Positions 1-7,640 of a stretch of DNA of 64,000 nucleotides are shown one piece after another. The DNA comes from Longitalea luteola. GTDB lineage: Bacteria; Bacteroidota; Bacteroidia; Chitinophagales; Chitinophagaceae. The translations under genes were made by a program, and so were the position numbers. Each line of letters opens with the position of its first letter. Position 1 is the stretch's first letter. The stretch covers positions 340,896 through 404,895 of the forward strand of contig NZ_JAFIQX010000006.1 in NCBI RefSeq assembly GCF_017356035.1, read 5' to 3'. Under the pieces are notes generated by a model. The model made no database searches. It saw only the letters and a program-made list of their open reading frames with translations, and was not told where the DNA came from.

Positions 1-1
1 C

Positions 2-1837
2 CTTCCTTTCATCCCGGTGAAATACAGCGACGGCAGCTGGTCGCGCAAAGGCGATTATCCGGGCGCAGAAAATTCTGAAAATCCGGTTCGGCTGGTGAAT
101 GACGTAAAGTGGGTAACGGGTCAAACGTTTTTAATGGGCAATTTCACCGGCACCGTTCATTTGCATAAAAAAATAGACCTGGTCACCAGCTTCAGCGGTC
201 AGTTGGGCGGCAATTACAGCAATTACTATTCGGGCATCGACGTGTATGGTTTTTCCGATCTGCAAAACGGGGTGGCGCAACGCCTCAATGGTAATGCAGC
301 GGCCTGGATGAATGAAGACTATCTAACATACAATGATGTTTTCGGCAAAAGCAAACTGAACGCCGTGATGGGCGCCAGCTGGTATTACAATGTGGGTACG
401 TGGACGTATGCCGGTTCAGAGAATTTCTTTGATGACTTTTTTGGATATAATAACCTGGGCGCCGGAACCGTGCGGCAACAGCCTGGTTCGGGCCGGCAAC
501 AACACCAGGTGAATTCCTTTTATACCCGTTTACAGCATGAATATGATAACCGTTATGTGGCCGGCGCTTCTTTCAGGGTAGACGGATCTTCCCGTTTTGG
601 CGCCAATAACAAATACGGCTATTTTCCGGCGGTATGGGCTTCCTGGTTGATCTCCAACGAACGTTTCTTTGCGCGTTATTTACCGGTGGTGAATTTTTTA
701 AAGTTCAGGGCGAATATGGGAGTTACCGGCAATGCCGAGATCGGTAATTATGTAACGCTTTCAAGACTTAACCCCACCCAGATCGTTTTTAACGGACAAT
801 TACAACCAGCAGTGGAATTAGCCAATCCCGGCAACGACAACCTGAAATGGGAACGGGAGCGGCAGTGGAATATCGGCCTGGATGCCGGCTTTTTCAGCGA
901 CCGTATACAGTTTACCGCCGATGTATACCGGAAACTGACATTCGACCTGCTGTATAATAAACAATTGCCGGCGACCACAGGCTATTCAGGGTTATATGAT
1001 AACATCGGTTCCATTCGCAACCAGGGACTTGAGTTAAGTGTGCGGTCAAGAAATATCGTTTCGAAAAAATTCAGCTGGAACAGCAGCGTGAGCTTTTACC
1101 TGAACCGTTCCAAGGTATTGCATTTGAATGGCGACATTTTATACAACTGGGCAGGGCGTGTTAAGGAAGGCGCTCCGATAGATCAATGGTTCGGCTACCT
1201 GCGTGATGGCACCTGGAGCACGGATGAGGCCAGCGAAGCCGCTGCACATGGCCGCAGGCCAGGCGATGTAAAATGGGTAGATGTAAACAACAACGGGGTG
1301 AAAGATGCCGGCGACCGCGTGCCCCTTGGCAATAAGATGCCGCGTTACCAGGCGGACATCACCAATGTTCTTTCAGTGGGCCCTTTTCAGTTGTTCATTG
1401 ATGTGAGCGCCATGACCGGGCACAAACTGGCCAACTATCCGCGATTCATTATGGAAAGCGCCACCACCAATGTGAACAGCTTTGGCAGCATCTTACGGTC
1501 ATGGACGGTTGACAACCAGAAAGCAGCTATCGGACAATTGCGTTTGCCATCAGATGGTGGGGAAAATGAAATGGACAATTATTACATCGAGGATGGTTCT
1601 TTTGTGAGGGTAAGGAACATAGCATTCAGTTATACATTGCCTGTAAGCATGCTGCAAAGAATGCGAATGGAAAAATGCACCCTAACGCTGAATGCTGAAA
1701 ATTATTTACTGTTCACCAGGTACAGGGGCTATGACCCTGAGACCTCTTCCTTCGATGGAGACCTGAACCAGGGCGTGGATCTGTATCAATATCCAAAAGC
1801 AAAGACCATATCGTTGACCATGCAGGTAACGTTTTAA
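2..1837 (+). CDS. SusC/RagA-type TonB-dependent outer-membrane transporter, C-terminal part (cut by window edge)
   Basis: The frame is open from the first bases of the window, so this is the C-terminal ~610 residues of a gene that begins upstream. The GTG at 17 is an internal valine, not a start. What remains is beta-barrel: alternating aromatic strands and SusC-family segments such as GASFRVDGSSRFG, YGYFPAVWASW, FRANMGVTGNAEIG and, near the end, YYIEDGSFVRVRNIAFSYTLP. It closes on an aromatic C-terminal strand (MQVTF), as outer-membrane barrels do. SusC proteins import glycan fragments across the outer membrane together with a SusD lipoprotein, and the gene 9 bp downstream is a SusD, which fits. 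The N-terminal carboxypeptidase-like and plug domains are outside the window, so substrate and regulation cannot be judged here. Confidence 0.93.
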   Translation, partial: LPFIPVKYSDGSWSRKGDYPGAENSENPVRLVNDVKWVTGQTFLMGNFTGTVHLHKKIDLVTSFSGQLGGNYSNYYSGIDVYGFSDLQNGVAQRLNGNAAAWMNEDYLTYNDVFGKSKLNAVMGASWYYNVGTWTYAGSENFFDDFFGYNNLGAGTVRQQPGSGRQQHQVNSFYTRLQHEYDNRYVAGASFRVDGSSRFGANNKYGYFPAVWASWLISNERFFARYLPVVNFLKFRANMGVTGNAEIGNYVTLSRLNPTQIVFNGQLQPAVELANPGNDNLKWERERQWNIGLDAGFFSDRIQFTADVYRKLTFDLLYNKQLPATTGYSGLYDNIGSIRNQGLELSVRSRNIVSKKFSWNSSVSFYLNRSKVLHLNGDILYNWAGRVKEGAPIDQWFGYLRDGTWSTDEASEAAAHGRRPGDVKWVDVNNNGVKDAGDRVPLGNKMPRYQADITNVLSVGPFQLFIDVSAMTGHKLANYPRFIMESATTNVNSFGSILRSWTVDNQKAAIGQLRLPSDGGENEMDNYYIEDGSFVRVRNIAFSYTLPVSMLQRMRMEKCTLTLNAENYLLFTRYRGYDPETSSFDGDLNQGVDLYQYPKAKTISLTMQVTF

Positions 1838-1846
1838 AATAAGTAT

Positions 1847-3340
1847 ATGAAGCAGATCGTAACCAGGGCAGGGTGGGCAATATTGCTGCTGTTCAGTGCC
1901 TGCACAAAGTTTTTGAAAGAGGAGCCGGATGGTTTTTTAACGACTGACAAGTATTATACCACGGAAAGCCAGGTAAAAGCAGCGGTGAATGGCGCTTATG
2001 CAGGGCTGGATGATATATTCGCTACGGGCATTGGTGTTGCTACCAGTCCGGCCTTTGTGCCCGAGTACCTGACCGGCTACAGCACGCGGCTGCGGCCAGG
2101 GGATGGAGATGCCGAGAACCAGTTCCTGCGACTCGATTACATCGATCCGGCCAATGGCCGCCTGGAGCCCTGGTGGACGGCCATTTATTATCCGCTGGAG
2201 AATTGCAACAGTGTATTGGACAATTTATCGCGCACCACATTTCTGCCCGAAGCGGCGCGTAAGCAATATATGGGTGAAGTGTATTTTTTGCGCGCCTGGT
2301 ATTATTTCCAGGGCGTACGCCTGTTTGGCGATATACCGCTTAAAACGACACCTACCACCGATCTCAGCAATACCCGGATCCCGAAGGCTCCTCAGGAAAA
2401 GATCTATGATCAGATCGTTGCCGATCTGCTGAAGGCGGAGGAAGCGGGGTTGCCATGGACGGCTATAAGCGGCCATGTAACGATGGGCGCCGTAAAATCG
2501 TTGCTTGCCAAGGTATATATAACGATGGCAGGTTATCCCCTGCAAAAAGGAAATGATCATTACCGGAAGGCCTACGAGAAGGCGAGGGAAGTGATCGAAA
2601 GCAATGCATTCACCTTGTTTCCCCGGTACAGTGATCTGCGGCAGGTTTCCCTGCAAAACACCGGGGAATTCATTTTCATGCTCCAGCGCGATCCGGTAAA
2701 TGCCGGAAATTTCATGCACTTCTTTTTAATGCCTTTCCCCGAACAGCCCATAAGCATTCAGCCAACCTATGGAGGGGCATTGGCGCCGCGCAAGGAATTT
2801 TACGATGCTTTTGCGGCCGATGACCAGCGCAAACAGGAGCGGGTATTCTTTTATACGCAGGCTGCGCAATACAACAATCCTTCCAATATGATCAACCTGC
2901 CCGGGCCATTGATCTATAAATATTGGGATGAGGAGGCCGAAAGGACCGGTAAAGCCGGGCAGAATTTTTGCCTGCTGCGTTATGCAGATGTACTGTTATT
3001 ATGCGCAGAAGCCAGGGCGTATGCCGATGGCGGCAGCACTACAAACGCAACTGCTATAGACGCTTATTACCAGGTGCTGCGCCGGGCATTTCCTGCTGCA
3101 TCAAAACCTGCGGTGATCAGCGCAGACGAAGTGTTGAAAGAACGTTTTTTTGAGCTGTGCTTTGAATGGCAAACCTGGTACGATATGCTGCGTACGCGCA
3201 AAACATTGGATGTGGCAGGCGGGCAAATGGTGAATTTGATCGGTTACAAAGCGCCCAATCATTTGAAAGCTTTTGCCGAAACAGACCTGTTGCTGCCGAT
3301 CCCCCTGAGTGAAGTACAAAAGAACCCGTTATTGCAATGA
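1847..3340 (+). CDS. RagB/SusD family glycan-binding lipoprotein
   Basis: This 497-residue protein starts with a lipoprotein signal (hydrophobic AILLLF, then lipobox FSAC followed by TKFLKEEPDG), so it is predicted to be lipid-anchored and exposed on the outer-membrane surface. Typical SusD features follow: the conserved early stretch FLTTDKYYTTESQVKAAVNGAY, the helical TPR-like segment VYFLRAWYYFQGVRLFGDIPL, and the late RYADVLLLCAEA and ERFFELCFEWQTWYDMLRTR motifs. It lies 9 bp after the partial SusC gene and is presumably its partner lid. It resembles the 507-aa SusD of the galactan locus in length more than the two longer SusD proteins in this cluster. The ligand cannot be deduced from sequence. 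Confidence 0.93.
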   Translation: MKQIVTRAGWAILLLFSACTKFLKEEPDGFLTTDKYYTTESQVKAAVNGAYAGLDDIFATGIGVATSPAFVPEYLTGYSTRLRPGDGDAENQFLRLDYIDPANGRLEPWWTAIYYPLENCNSVLDNLSRTTFLPEAARKQYMGEVYFLRAWYYFQGVRLFGDIPLKTTPTTDLSNTRIPKAPQEKIYDQIVADLLKAEEAGLPWTAISGHVTMGAVKSLLAKVYITMAGYPLQKGNDHYRKAYEKAREVIESNAFTLFPRYSDLRQVSLQNTGEFIFMLQRDPVNAGNFMHFFLMPFPEQPISIQPTYGGALAPRKEFYDAFAADDQRKQERVFFYTQAAQYNNPSNMINLPGPLIYKYWDEEAERTGKAGQNFCLLRYADVLLLCAEARAYADGGSTTNATAIDAYYQVLRRAFPAASKPAVISADEVLKERFFELCFEWQTWYDMLRTRKTLDVAGGQMVNLIGYKAPNHLKAFAETDLLLPIPLSEVQKNPLLQ

Positions 3341-3416
3341 TGGGCCGGCCTGCGAAAAAAAAGCATTATGTTATTTATTCAGAATACCTTTGCACGGGTT
3401 CCATAACAAGAGCAGC

Positions 3417-4397
3417 ATGGAAAATCAACGCATACAGCAATTGATCAATAAGGTTTTAAGCGGCCGTGCTTCTGCAGAAGAGCAGCAGGAGCTGGACGAT
3501 TGGTATGCTGCCCAGGAAACAGGCAACGGGCTCACCAGCGACCTGGATGAGCAACACAAAAGCGCCATGGGCGAACAATTATTTGAATCCATTCATCAAC
3601 GCATTCAATACGAACAAACATCATCCGCGACTAACTACCGTAAATGGGTAATGGCTGCCGCTGTATTGTTGGTGCTGGCAGCCGGAGCGCTGTATTTTTC
3701 TGTAAACAAGCGGGCTTATGCACCGCCGGCACTAACATCAGTATGGAAAGAAGAAAGATCCTATCATGAAATAAGGAAGATCCGGTTGCCGGACAGTTCT
3801 TTTGTTTGGTTGAATGCAGGTTCTATCATACGCTACGACAGTAATTTTGTGAGCGGCAAAAGAGCATTTTGGATGCAGGGAGAAGCATTTTTTGACGTTG
3901 CCCACAGGGAAGGGGAACCCTTTGAAGTGCACACCGGCAAGATCACGACCCGAGTGCTGGGTACCGCCTTTAACATTGACGCCTATTCGCCTGAAGAGGC
4001 AATTGCCGTAACGGTAAAACGTGGCAGGGTGGCAGTAACTGATTCCCTGCACAACAGTGGTATCCTGCTGCCCGATCAGCGCATATTGTATAAATCAGAT
4101 GGAACATTCGAGAAAGACAGTGCCATGGCCGGTAATGTCACCGCCTGGACAACCGGGCAACTGGTGTTCCGCGACATGCCTTTCAGCGGGGTAGCCAAAC
4201 GCCTCGAAAAAAGATTCGGTATACAACTCACCTTTAAAGATACCAGTATCGGCCATTGCCGCATCACAGCGAGCTTTCATCAAAACACGCCTTTGAACGA
4301 TATACTCGACATGCTGGCGCTTGCCAATGGCAGTACCATTGAATTTGCCAGGCCTGCAAATACCTACTTCATTTCCGGCAAAAAAAGCTGTAAGTAG
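3417..4397 (+). CDS. FecR family anti-sigma factor
   Basis: The protein has 326 residues when started at ATG 3417 (MENQRIQQLINK); the frame is open further upstream, but that extension overlaps the preceding SusD and looks unlike FecR. Residues ~1-65 are the cytoplasmic sigma-binding helix region (LSGRASAEEQQELDDWY). One membrane span lies at ~73-92. The periplasmic FecR domain follows (IRLPDSSFVWLNAGSIIRYDS, AFFDVAHREGEPFEVHTG, TRVLGTAFNI). The C-terminal part (LVFRDMPFSGVAKRLEKRFGI) matches the DUF4974-type domain usual in Bacteroidota FecR proteins. FecR proteins hold or activate an ECF sigma factor in response to a TonB transporter. No sigma gene is adjacent; the nearest is at 18789. TACCTTTG at 3385-3392 matches the Bacteroidetes -7 element but has no -33 box at the right distance. 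Confidence 0.92.
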   Translation: MENQRIQQLINKVLSGRASAEEQQELDDWYAAQETGNGLTSDLDEQHKSAMGEQLFESIHQRIQYEQTSSATNYRKWVMAAAVLLVLAAGALYFSVNKRAYAPPALTSVWKEERSYHEIRKIRLPDSSFVWLNAGSIIRYDSNFVSGKRAFWMQGEAFFDVAHREGEPFEVHTGKITTRVLGTAFNIDAYSPEEAIAVTVKRGRVAVTDSLHNSGILLPDQRILYKSDGTFEKDSAMAGNVTAWTTGQLVFRDMPFSGVAKRLEKRFGIQLTFKDTSIGHCRITASFHQNTPLNDILDMLALANGSTIEFARPANTYFISGKKSCK

Positions 4398-4468
4398 TCA
4401 TCACAAATAATGCACAAGCAGTAGCGGTTTACAGCAGCCTGCGTGACTAACTGTAATCTTTGCTGCTT

Positions 4469-6160
4469 ATGATTAAACCTAATATTGCTGCCGGTATCAT
4501 TATACTGTGTTGCCTGGTGGCCTGTAAAAAAGGCGACTTTCTTGATAAAACGGCTACGTCTGATCTTACGGAACGGTCTGTATTTTCCGACAGTACCCGT
4601 ACCATGCAATTCCTTACAGGTATTTACGCCGATATTGGATTTAGCTTCAATCCCTTTCGTTTTGGTGGGGCGGGGCTCGAAGCGGCCTGCGATGAAGCAG
4701 AGGGGCCGGCTTCCGCCAGCGCCAGTGCTTATATTCAATGGGCGGGCGCGTCAGTCAACGCATCCAGTGTAACCAGCGATGCATGGGCTGTTTGTTATGC
4801 CAATATCCGGCGGGTAAATGTGTTCCTGAAAAATGCACCGAACTCCCCGTTTTCATCTTCGCTCAAAACCACTGCGCTTGCAGAAGCCCGTTTTCTCCGT
4901 GCCTGGTATTACTTTAATCTGATGAAACATTACGGCGGTGTGCCACTCATTGGCGATACAATTTACAGTACAGAAGCGCCTATCGAGGTAAAGCGTAACA
5001 GCTTTGAAGAAACTGTTAATTACATTGTAGCCGAATGCGATGCAGTAACACCCTTGCTGCCCGCCTCGCAGTTCACGGTCAACTTCGGCCGCATCACCTC
5101 GGGCGCCTGCATGGCGTTGAAGGCTAAAGTATTGTTATATGCTGCCAGTCCGCTCTTCAATGGCGAACAGCTGGCTACAACCGAACCGCTGCGTTCGCTC
5201 ACCGGTTACCCAGTGGCCGATCAGCAGCGGTGGCGTAAAGCGGCCGATGCCGCCAGGGCAGTCATCGATCTCAATCGTTACAAGCTGAACGAAGACAATA
5301 CCACGGCGCCCGGTTACGGCTTCTATAAATTATTTACGCTGCGTAAGAACGATGAATACATTTTGCAGGAAATGCGCGCTGCTAACAGAGAACTGGAAGG
5401 CATGTGGCTGCCGCCAAGCCGCGGCGCCGGCGATGGTTCCAATCCTTATCTGGAACTGGCCGAAGCGTTTCCCATGCGCAATGGCAAACCCATCACCGAT
5501 CCCGCCTCGGGCTACGACCCGGCCAACCCATACCAAAACCGTGACCCCCGCTTTGATTATACTATTATCCGCAATGGATCCATGATATGGAAGAACAACG
5601 GTCCCAAACAACCTTTGTATACCTATGTGGGAGAACCACAGGATGGCATATACGTAGGAACGCCTACCGGTTTTTACATCAATAAAATGCTGCAGGAAGA
5701 TATCGTGCCCAACAATTTTGGTCAAACCCAGCGCTGTTTTCCGCTCATTCGCTATGCAGAGATCTTACTCGATTATGCGGAAGCGCTCAATGAGATCGAT
5801 GGCCCGGTTCAGGAGGTGTACAATGCCGTGGAAGCCATTCGCAAAAGAGCGGGCTTAGATCCATATGAGCTAACGGCAGGCCTCACCAGGGAACAAATGC
5901 GCAGCGCCATTCAAAATGAACGTCGCATAGAACTGGCATTTGAAGAACAGCGCTTCTGGGATGTGCGGCGCTGGAAAATAGCTGAACAAACCGATAACAA
6001 ACGCATGCATGGACAGGAGGTTACGAAAAACGGCGGGGTGTACAGCTATAAAACGATTGACGTTCGGCCGCATGTGTTCAGGCCTGCCATGTATTTGTGG
6101 CCATTGCCACAGGGCGAGTTGTCTAAATCGCCCGAACTGATCCAGAATACCGGTTGGTAA
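4469..6160 (+). CDS. RagB/SusD family glycan-binding lipoprotein (second copy)
   Basis: This is a 563-residue SusD homologue. ATG 4469 is preferred over an in-frame TTG at 4460 because it directly opens a lipoprotein signal (IIILCCLVAC, then KKGDFLDK). SusD motifs include ARFLRAWYYFNLMKHYGGVPLI, MALKAKVLLYAASPLFNG, RYAEILLDYAEALNEI and NERRIELAFEEQRFWDVRRWK, ending with a WPLP-containing tail. It is clearly paralogous to the SusD at 10544, sharing the AASPLFNG, EALNE and RRWKIAEQ segments and a C-terminal GW. It belongs to the longer SusD subgroup. It is not next to a SusC gene: FecR precedes it and a DUF5004 lipoprotein follows. Its cognate transporter is therefore uncertain; the SusC genes at 7641 and 12271 are candidates. 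Confidence 0.92.
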   Translation: MIKPNIAAGIIILCCLVACKKGDFLDKTATSDLTERSVFSDSTRTMQFLTGIYADIGFSFNPFRFGGAGLEAACDEAEGPASASASAYIQWAGASVNASSVTSDAWAVCYANIRRVNVFLKNAPNSPFSSSLKTTALAEARFLRAWYYFNLMKHYGGVPLIGDTIYSTEAPIEVKRNSFEETVNYIVAECDAVTPLLPASQFTVNFGRITSGACMALKAKVLLYAASPLFNGEQLATTEPLRSLTGYPVADQQRWRKAADAARAVIDLNRYKLNEDNTTAPGYGFYKLFTLRKNDEYILQEMRAANRELEGMWLPPSRGAGDGSNPYLELAEAFPMRNGKPITDPASGYDPANPYQNRDPRFDYTIIRNGSMIWKNNGPKQPLYTYVGEPQDGIYVGTPTGFYINKMLQEDIVPNNFGQTQRCFPLIRYAEILLDYAEALNEIDGPVQEVYNAVEAIRKRAGLDPYELTAGLTREQMRSAIQNERRIELAFEEQRFWDVRRWKIAEQTDNKRMHGQEVTKNGGVYSYKTIDVRPHVFRPAMYLWPLPQGELSKSPELIQNTGW

Positions 6161-6183
6161 TTAATGAAGTTTAACAACTCCAA

Positions 6184-6609
6184 ATGAAAAAAATAAAATA
6201 TGCGCTGGTGTTTGCGCTGGTGACCCTTTTCGCCTGTCAGAAAAAAGAGCTCGTGTTCACAGAGGCTGATAAACCATTGACTGGCGCCTGGAAAATTGTA
6301 AAAGTGATCCGCAATGGCGAAGACATAACGGCGCGGTTTGATTTCAGCGCTTTCCGCATCACCTTTACCGACAGTAGTTATACCCTTACGGATCCTGTAC
6401 CATTCGTAGTGGCCAGGAACGGGCGATGGCATTTTGATGATCCGCAATATCCGCAGGCACTCAGCCTGTTGCCCGAGGGGTCGGCTACGCCGGTGAACCC
6501 CATCTTCCGATACCCGGTGGTGAAAGGCAAAAGAAGCCTCCTGCTCACGTTCAGTCCGGGTTGTACTTCCAACAAATACGAATATACCCTTGAACCATTG
6601 CCCCTATAG
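6184..6609 (+). CDS. Small lipoprotein, probable DUF5004 (lipocalin-like) family
   Basis: This 141-residue protein begins with a lipoprotein signal (LVTLFAC, then QKKELVF), so it should be membrane-anchored outside the cytoplasm. The mature part is short and beta-rich: LTGAWKIVKVIRNGEDIT, then FRITFTDSSYTL and LLLTFSPGC, resembling lipocalin-like domains that bind small hydrophobic or glycan ligands. I recognise it as probably DUF5004, a family often encoded beside SusC/SusD genes with a DUF4961 partner; the next gene fits that partner. Family assignment is from memory of sequence style, not a search. Its biochemical role is unknown. It lies 23 bp after the SusD gene and 14 bp before the DUF4961-like gene, so it is almost certainly co-transcribed with them. 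Confidence 0.7.
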   Translation: MKKIKYALVFALVTLFACQKKELVFTEADKPLTGAWKIVKVIRNGEDITARFDFSAFRITFTDSSYTLTDPVPFVVARNGRWHFDDPQYPQALSLLPEGSATPVNPIFRYPVVKGKRSLLLTFSPGCTSNKYEYTLEPLPL

Positions 6610-6623
6610 CATAAATAATTACT

Positions 6624-7595
6624 ATGAAACGATTGCTTAAAAAAGAAAAGCTGCGCATCCTGTTTTTCCTCTTTGCAGTTGCTATCATTGTCGCCAACTG
6701 TATCGAAATACGCGGCCTTACCCAACCTTCTTCCACAAACGCCGGGGATACACTCACAGCGGTTGTAAAAGCCTGGATGGATCCCTATTGGGACCAGCCA
6801 CAGTCGAGGCTGGTGATTGGTTTTCTGGCGCCCCGCAGCTGGAATGCACGCCAGAACATGCGCATGTATTATACAAGCAGCTTCGACAATGGCACCATGA
6901 GCCCCGTACCGGCCAATGCTGCCCCGAAAGGATCCAGTACCACCTGGGCGGAGGCCATACAGGAGCGTTTAGGCATTGGCGGCAACTATATCAACGATCT
7001 GGAATGGATAGTATTTCAGTCTGACAAAGCCTTTGACATGAGCGATCTGCCGCCCATTGAGGCCGATGTAACTATCAAAGTGAAGGTCGGTGCGCAAAAC
7101 CTGCGGGTGAAACTGGGTTATTTCAGCGCTTCGAGTCAGCAGGAGCTCAGCGAACCCAAATTTTACGGCAAATGGTTCAGCGATTGTTTTGAGGTGATCA
7201 ATGGCAGCGGCCCGCTGATCGATTTTTGCAGCCCCCAAATCAGCGCCATCGATCCCGTACAAAGCACAGATAACGATATCATTACTATCAACTATGATGA
7301 AGACGCTATTGCTACCAACCTGTCAGGCGCCGATAAAGTCTTTCTCTGCGCCAAAGCGTATACTTCCGACAACCAGGAAATAACCATCTGCAAACAGGAC
7401 GACGCTACTGCCTTTACGGCATTAGGCGGTAAAAAATGGCGCAAGGATCTCTGGCCCCGTAAATACTTTGGACTAACCGAAGGACAAACCCTGGACAGAA
7501 TAGAATACTATTTCACCGATGTAACGGGAACCATTAAAGTATTTAAACAGGGGAACACAGGTGATCCCTTCGTATTTACGTTCAGTTGCCAGTGA
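6624..7595 (+). CDS. Exported protein, probable DUF4961 family, in a SusC/SusD operon
   Basis: The 323-residue protein has an N-terminal hydrophobic stretch (LRILFFLFAVAIIVANC) that could be a lipoprotein signal, with Cys at ~26, or a membrane anchor. The body is beta-rich with no catalytic motif I recognise: it contains a STNAGDTLTAVVKAW segment near the start and an aromatic central part (WFSDCFEVINGSGPLIDFC) with two Cys close together. It matches my memory of DUF4961 proteins, which sit beside DUF5004 lipoproteins in Bacteroidota glycan loci. A surface glycan-binding role is plausible from context only. It is 14 bp after the DUF5004-like gene and 45 bp before a SusC gene. Confidence 0.65.
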   Translation: MKRLLKKEKLRILFFLFAVAIIVANCIEIRGLTQPSSTNAGDTLTAVVKAWMDPYWDQPQSRLVIGFLAPRSWNARQNMRMYYTSSFDNGTMSPVPANAAPKGSSTTWAEAIQERLGIGGNYINDLEWIVFQSDKAFDMSDLPPIEADVTIKVKVGAQNLRVKLGYFSASSQQELSEPKFYGKWFSDCFEVINGSGPLIDFCSPQISAIDPVQSTDNDIITINYDEDAIATNLSGADKVFLCAKAYTSDNQEITICKQDDATAFTALGGKKWRKDLWPRKYFGLTEGQTLDRIEYYFTDVTGTIKVFKQGNTGDPFVFTFSCQ

Positions 7596-7640
7596 TCGTT
7601 CTAAAAACTATACCCCTGTAGATCCTCTAAAAAATTAACT

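Noticed and set aside
4455..4462. AATCTTTG as a -7 element for the SusD gene at 4469.
   Set aside because: The first base is wrong, the -33 position does not match, and the spacing to the ATG is too short.
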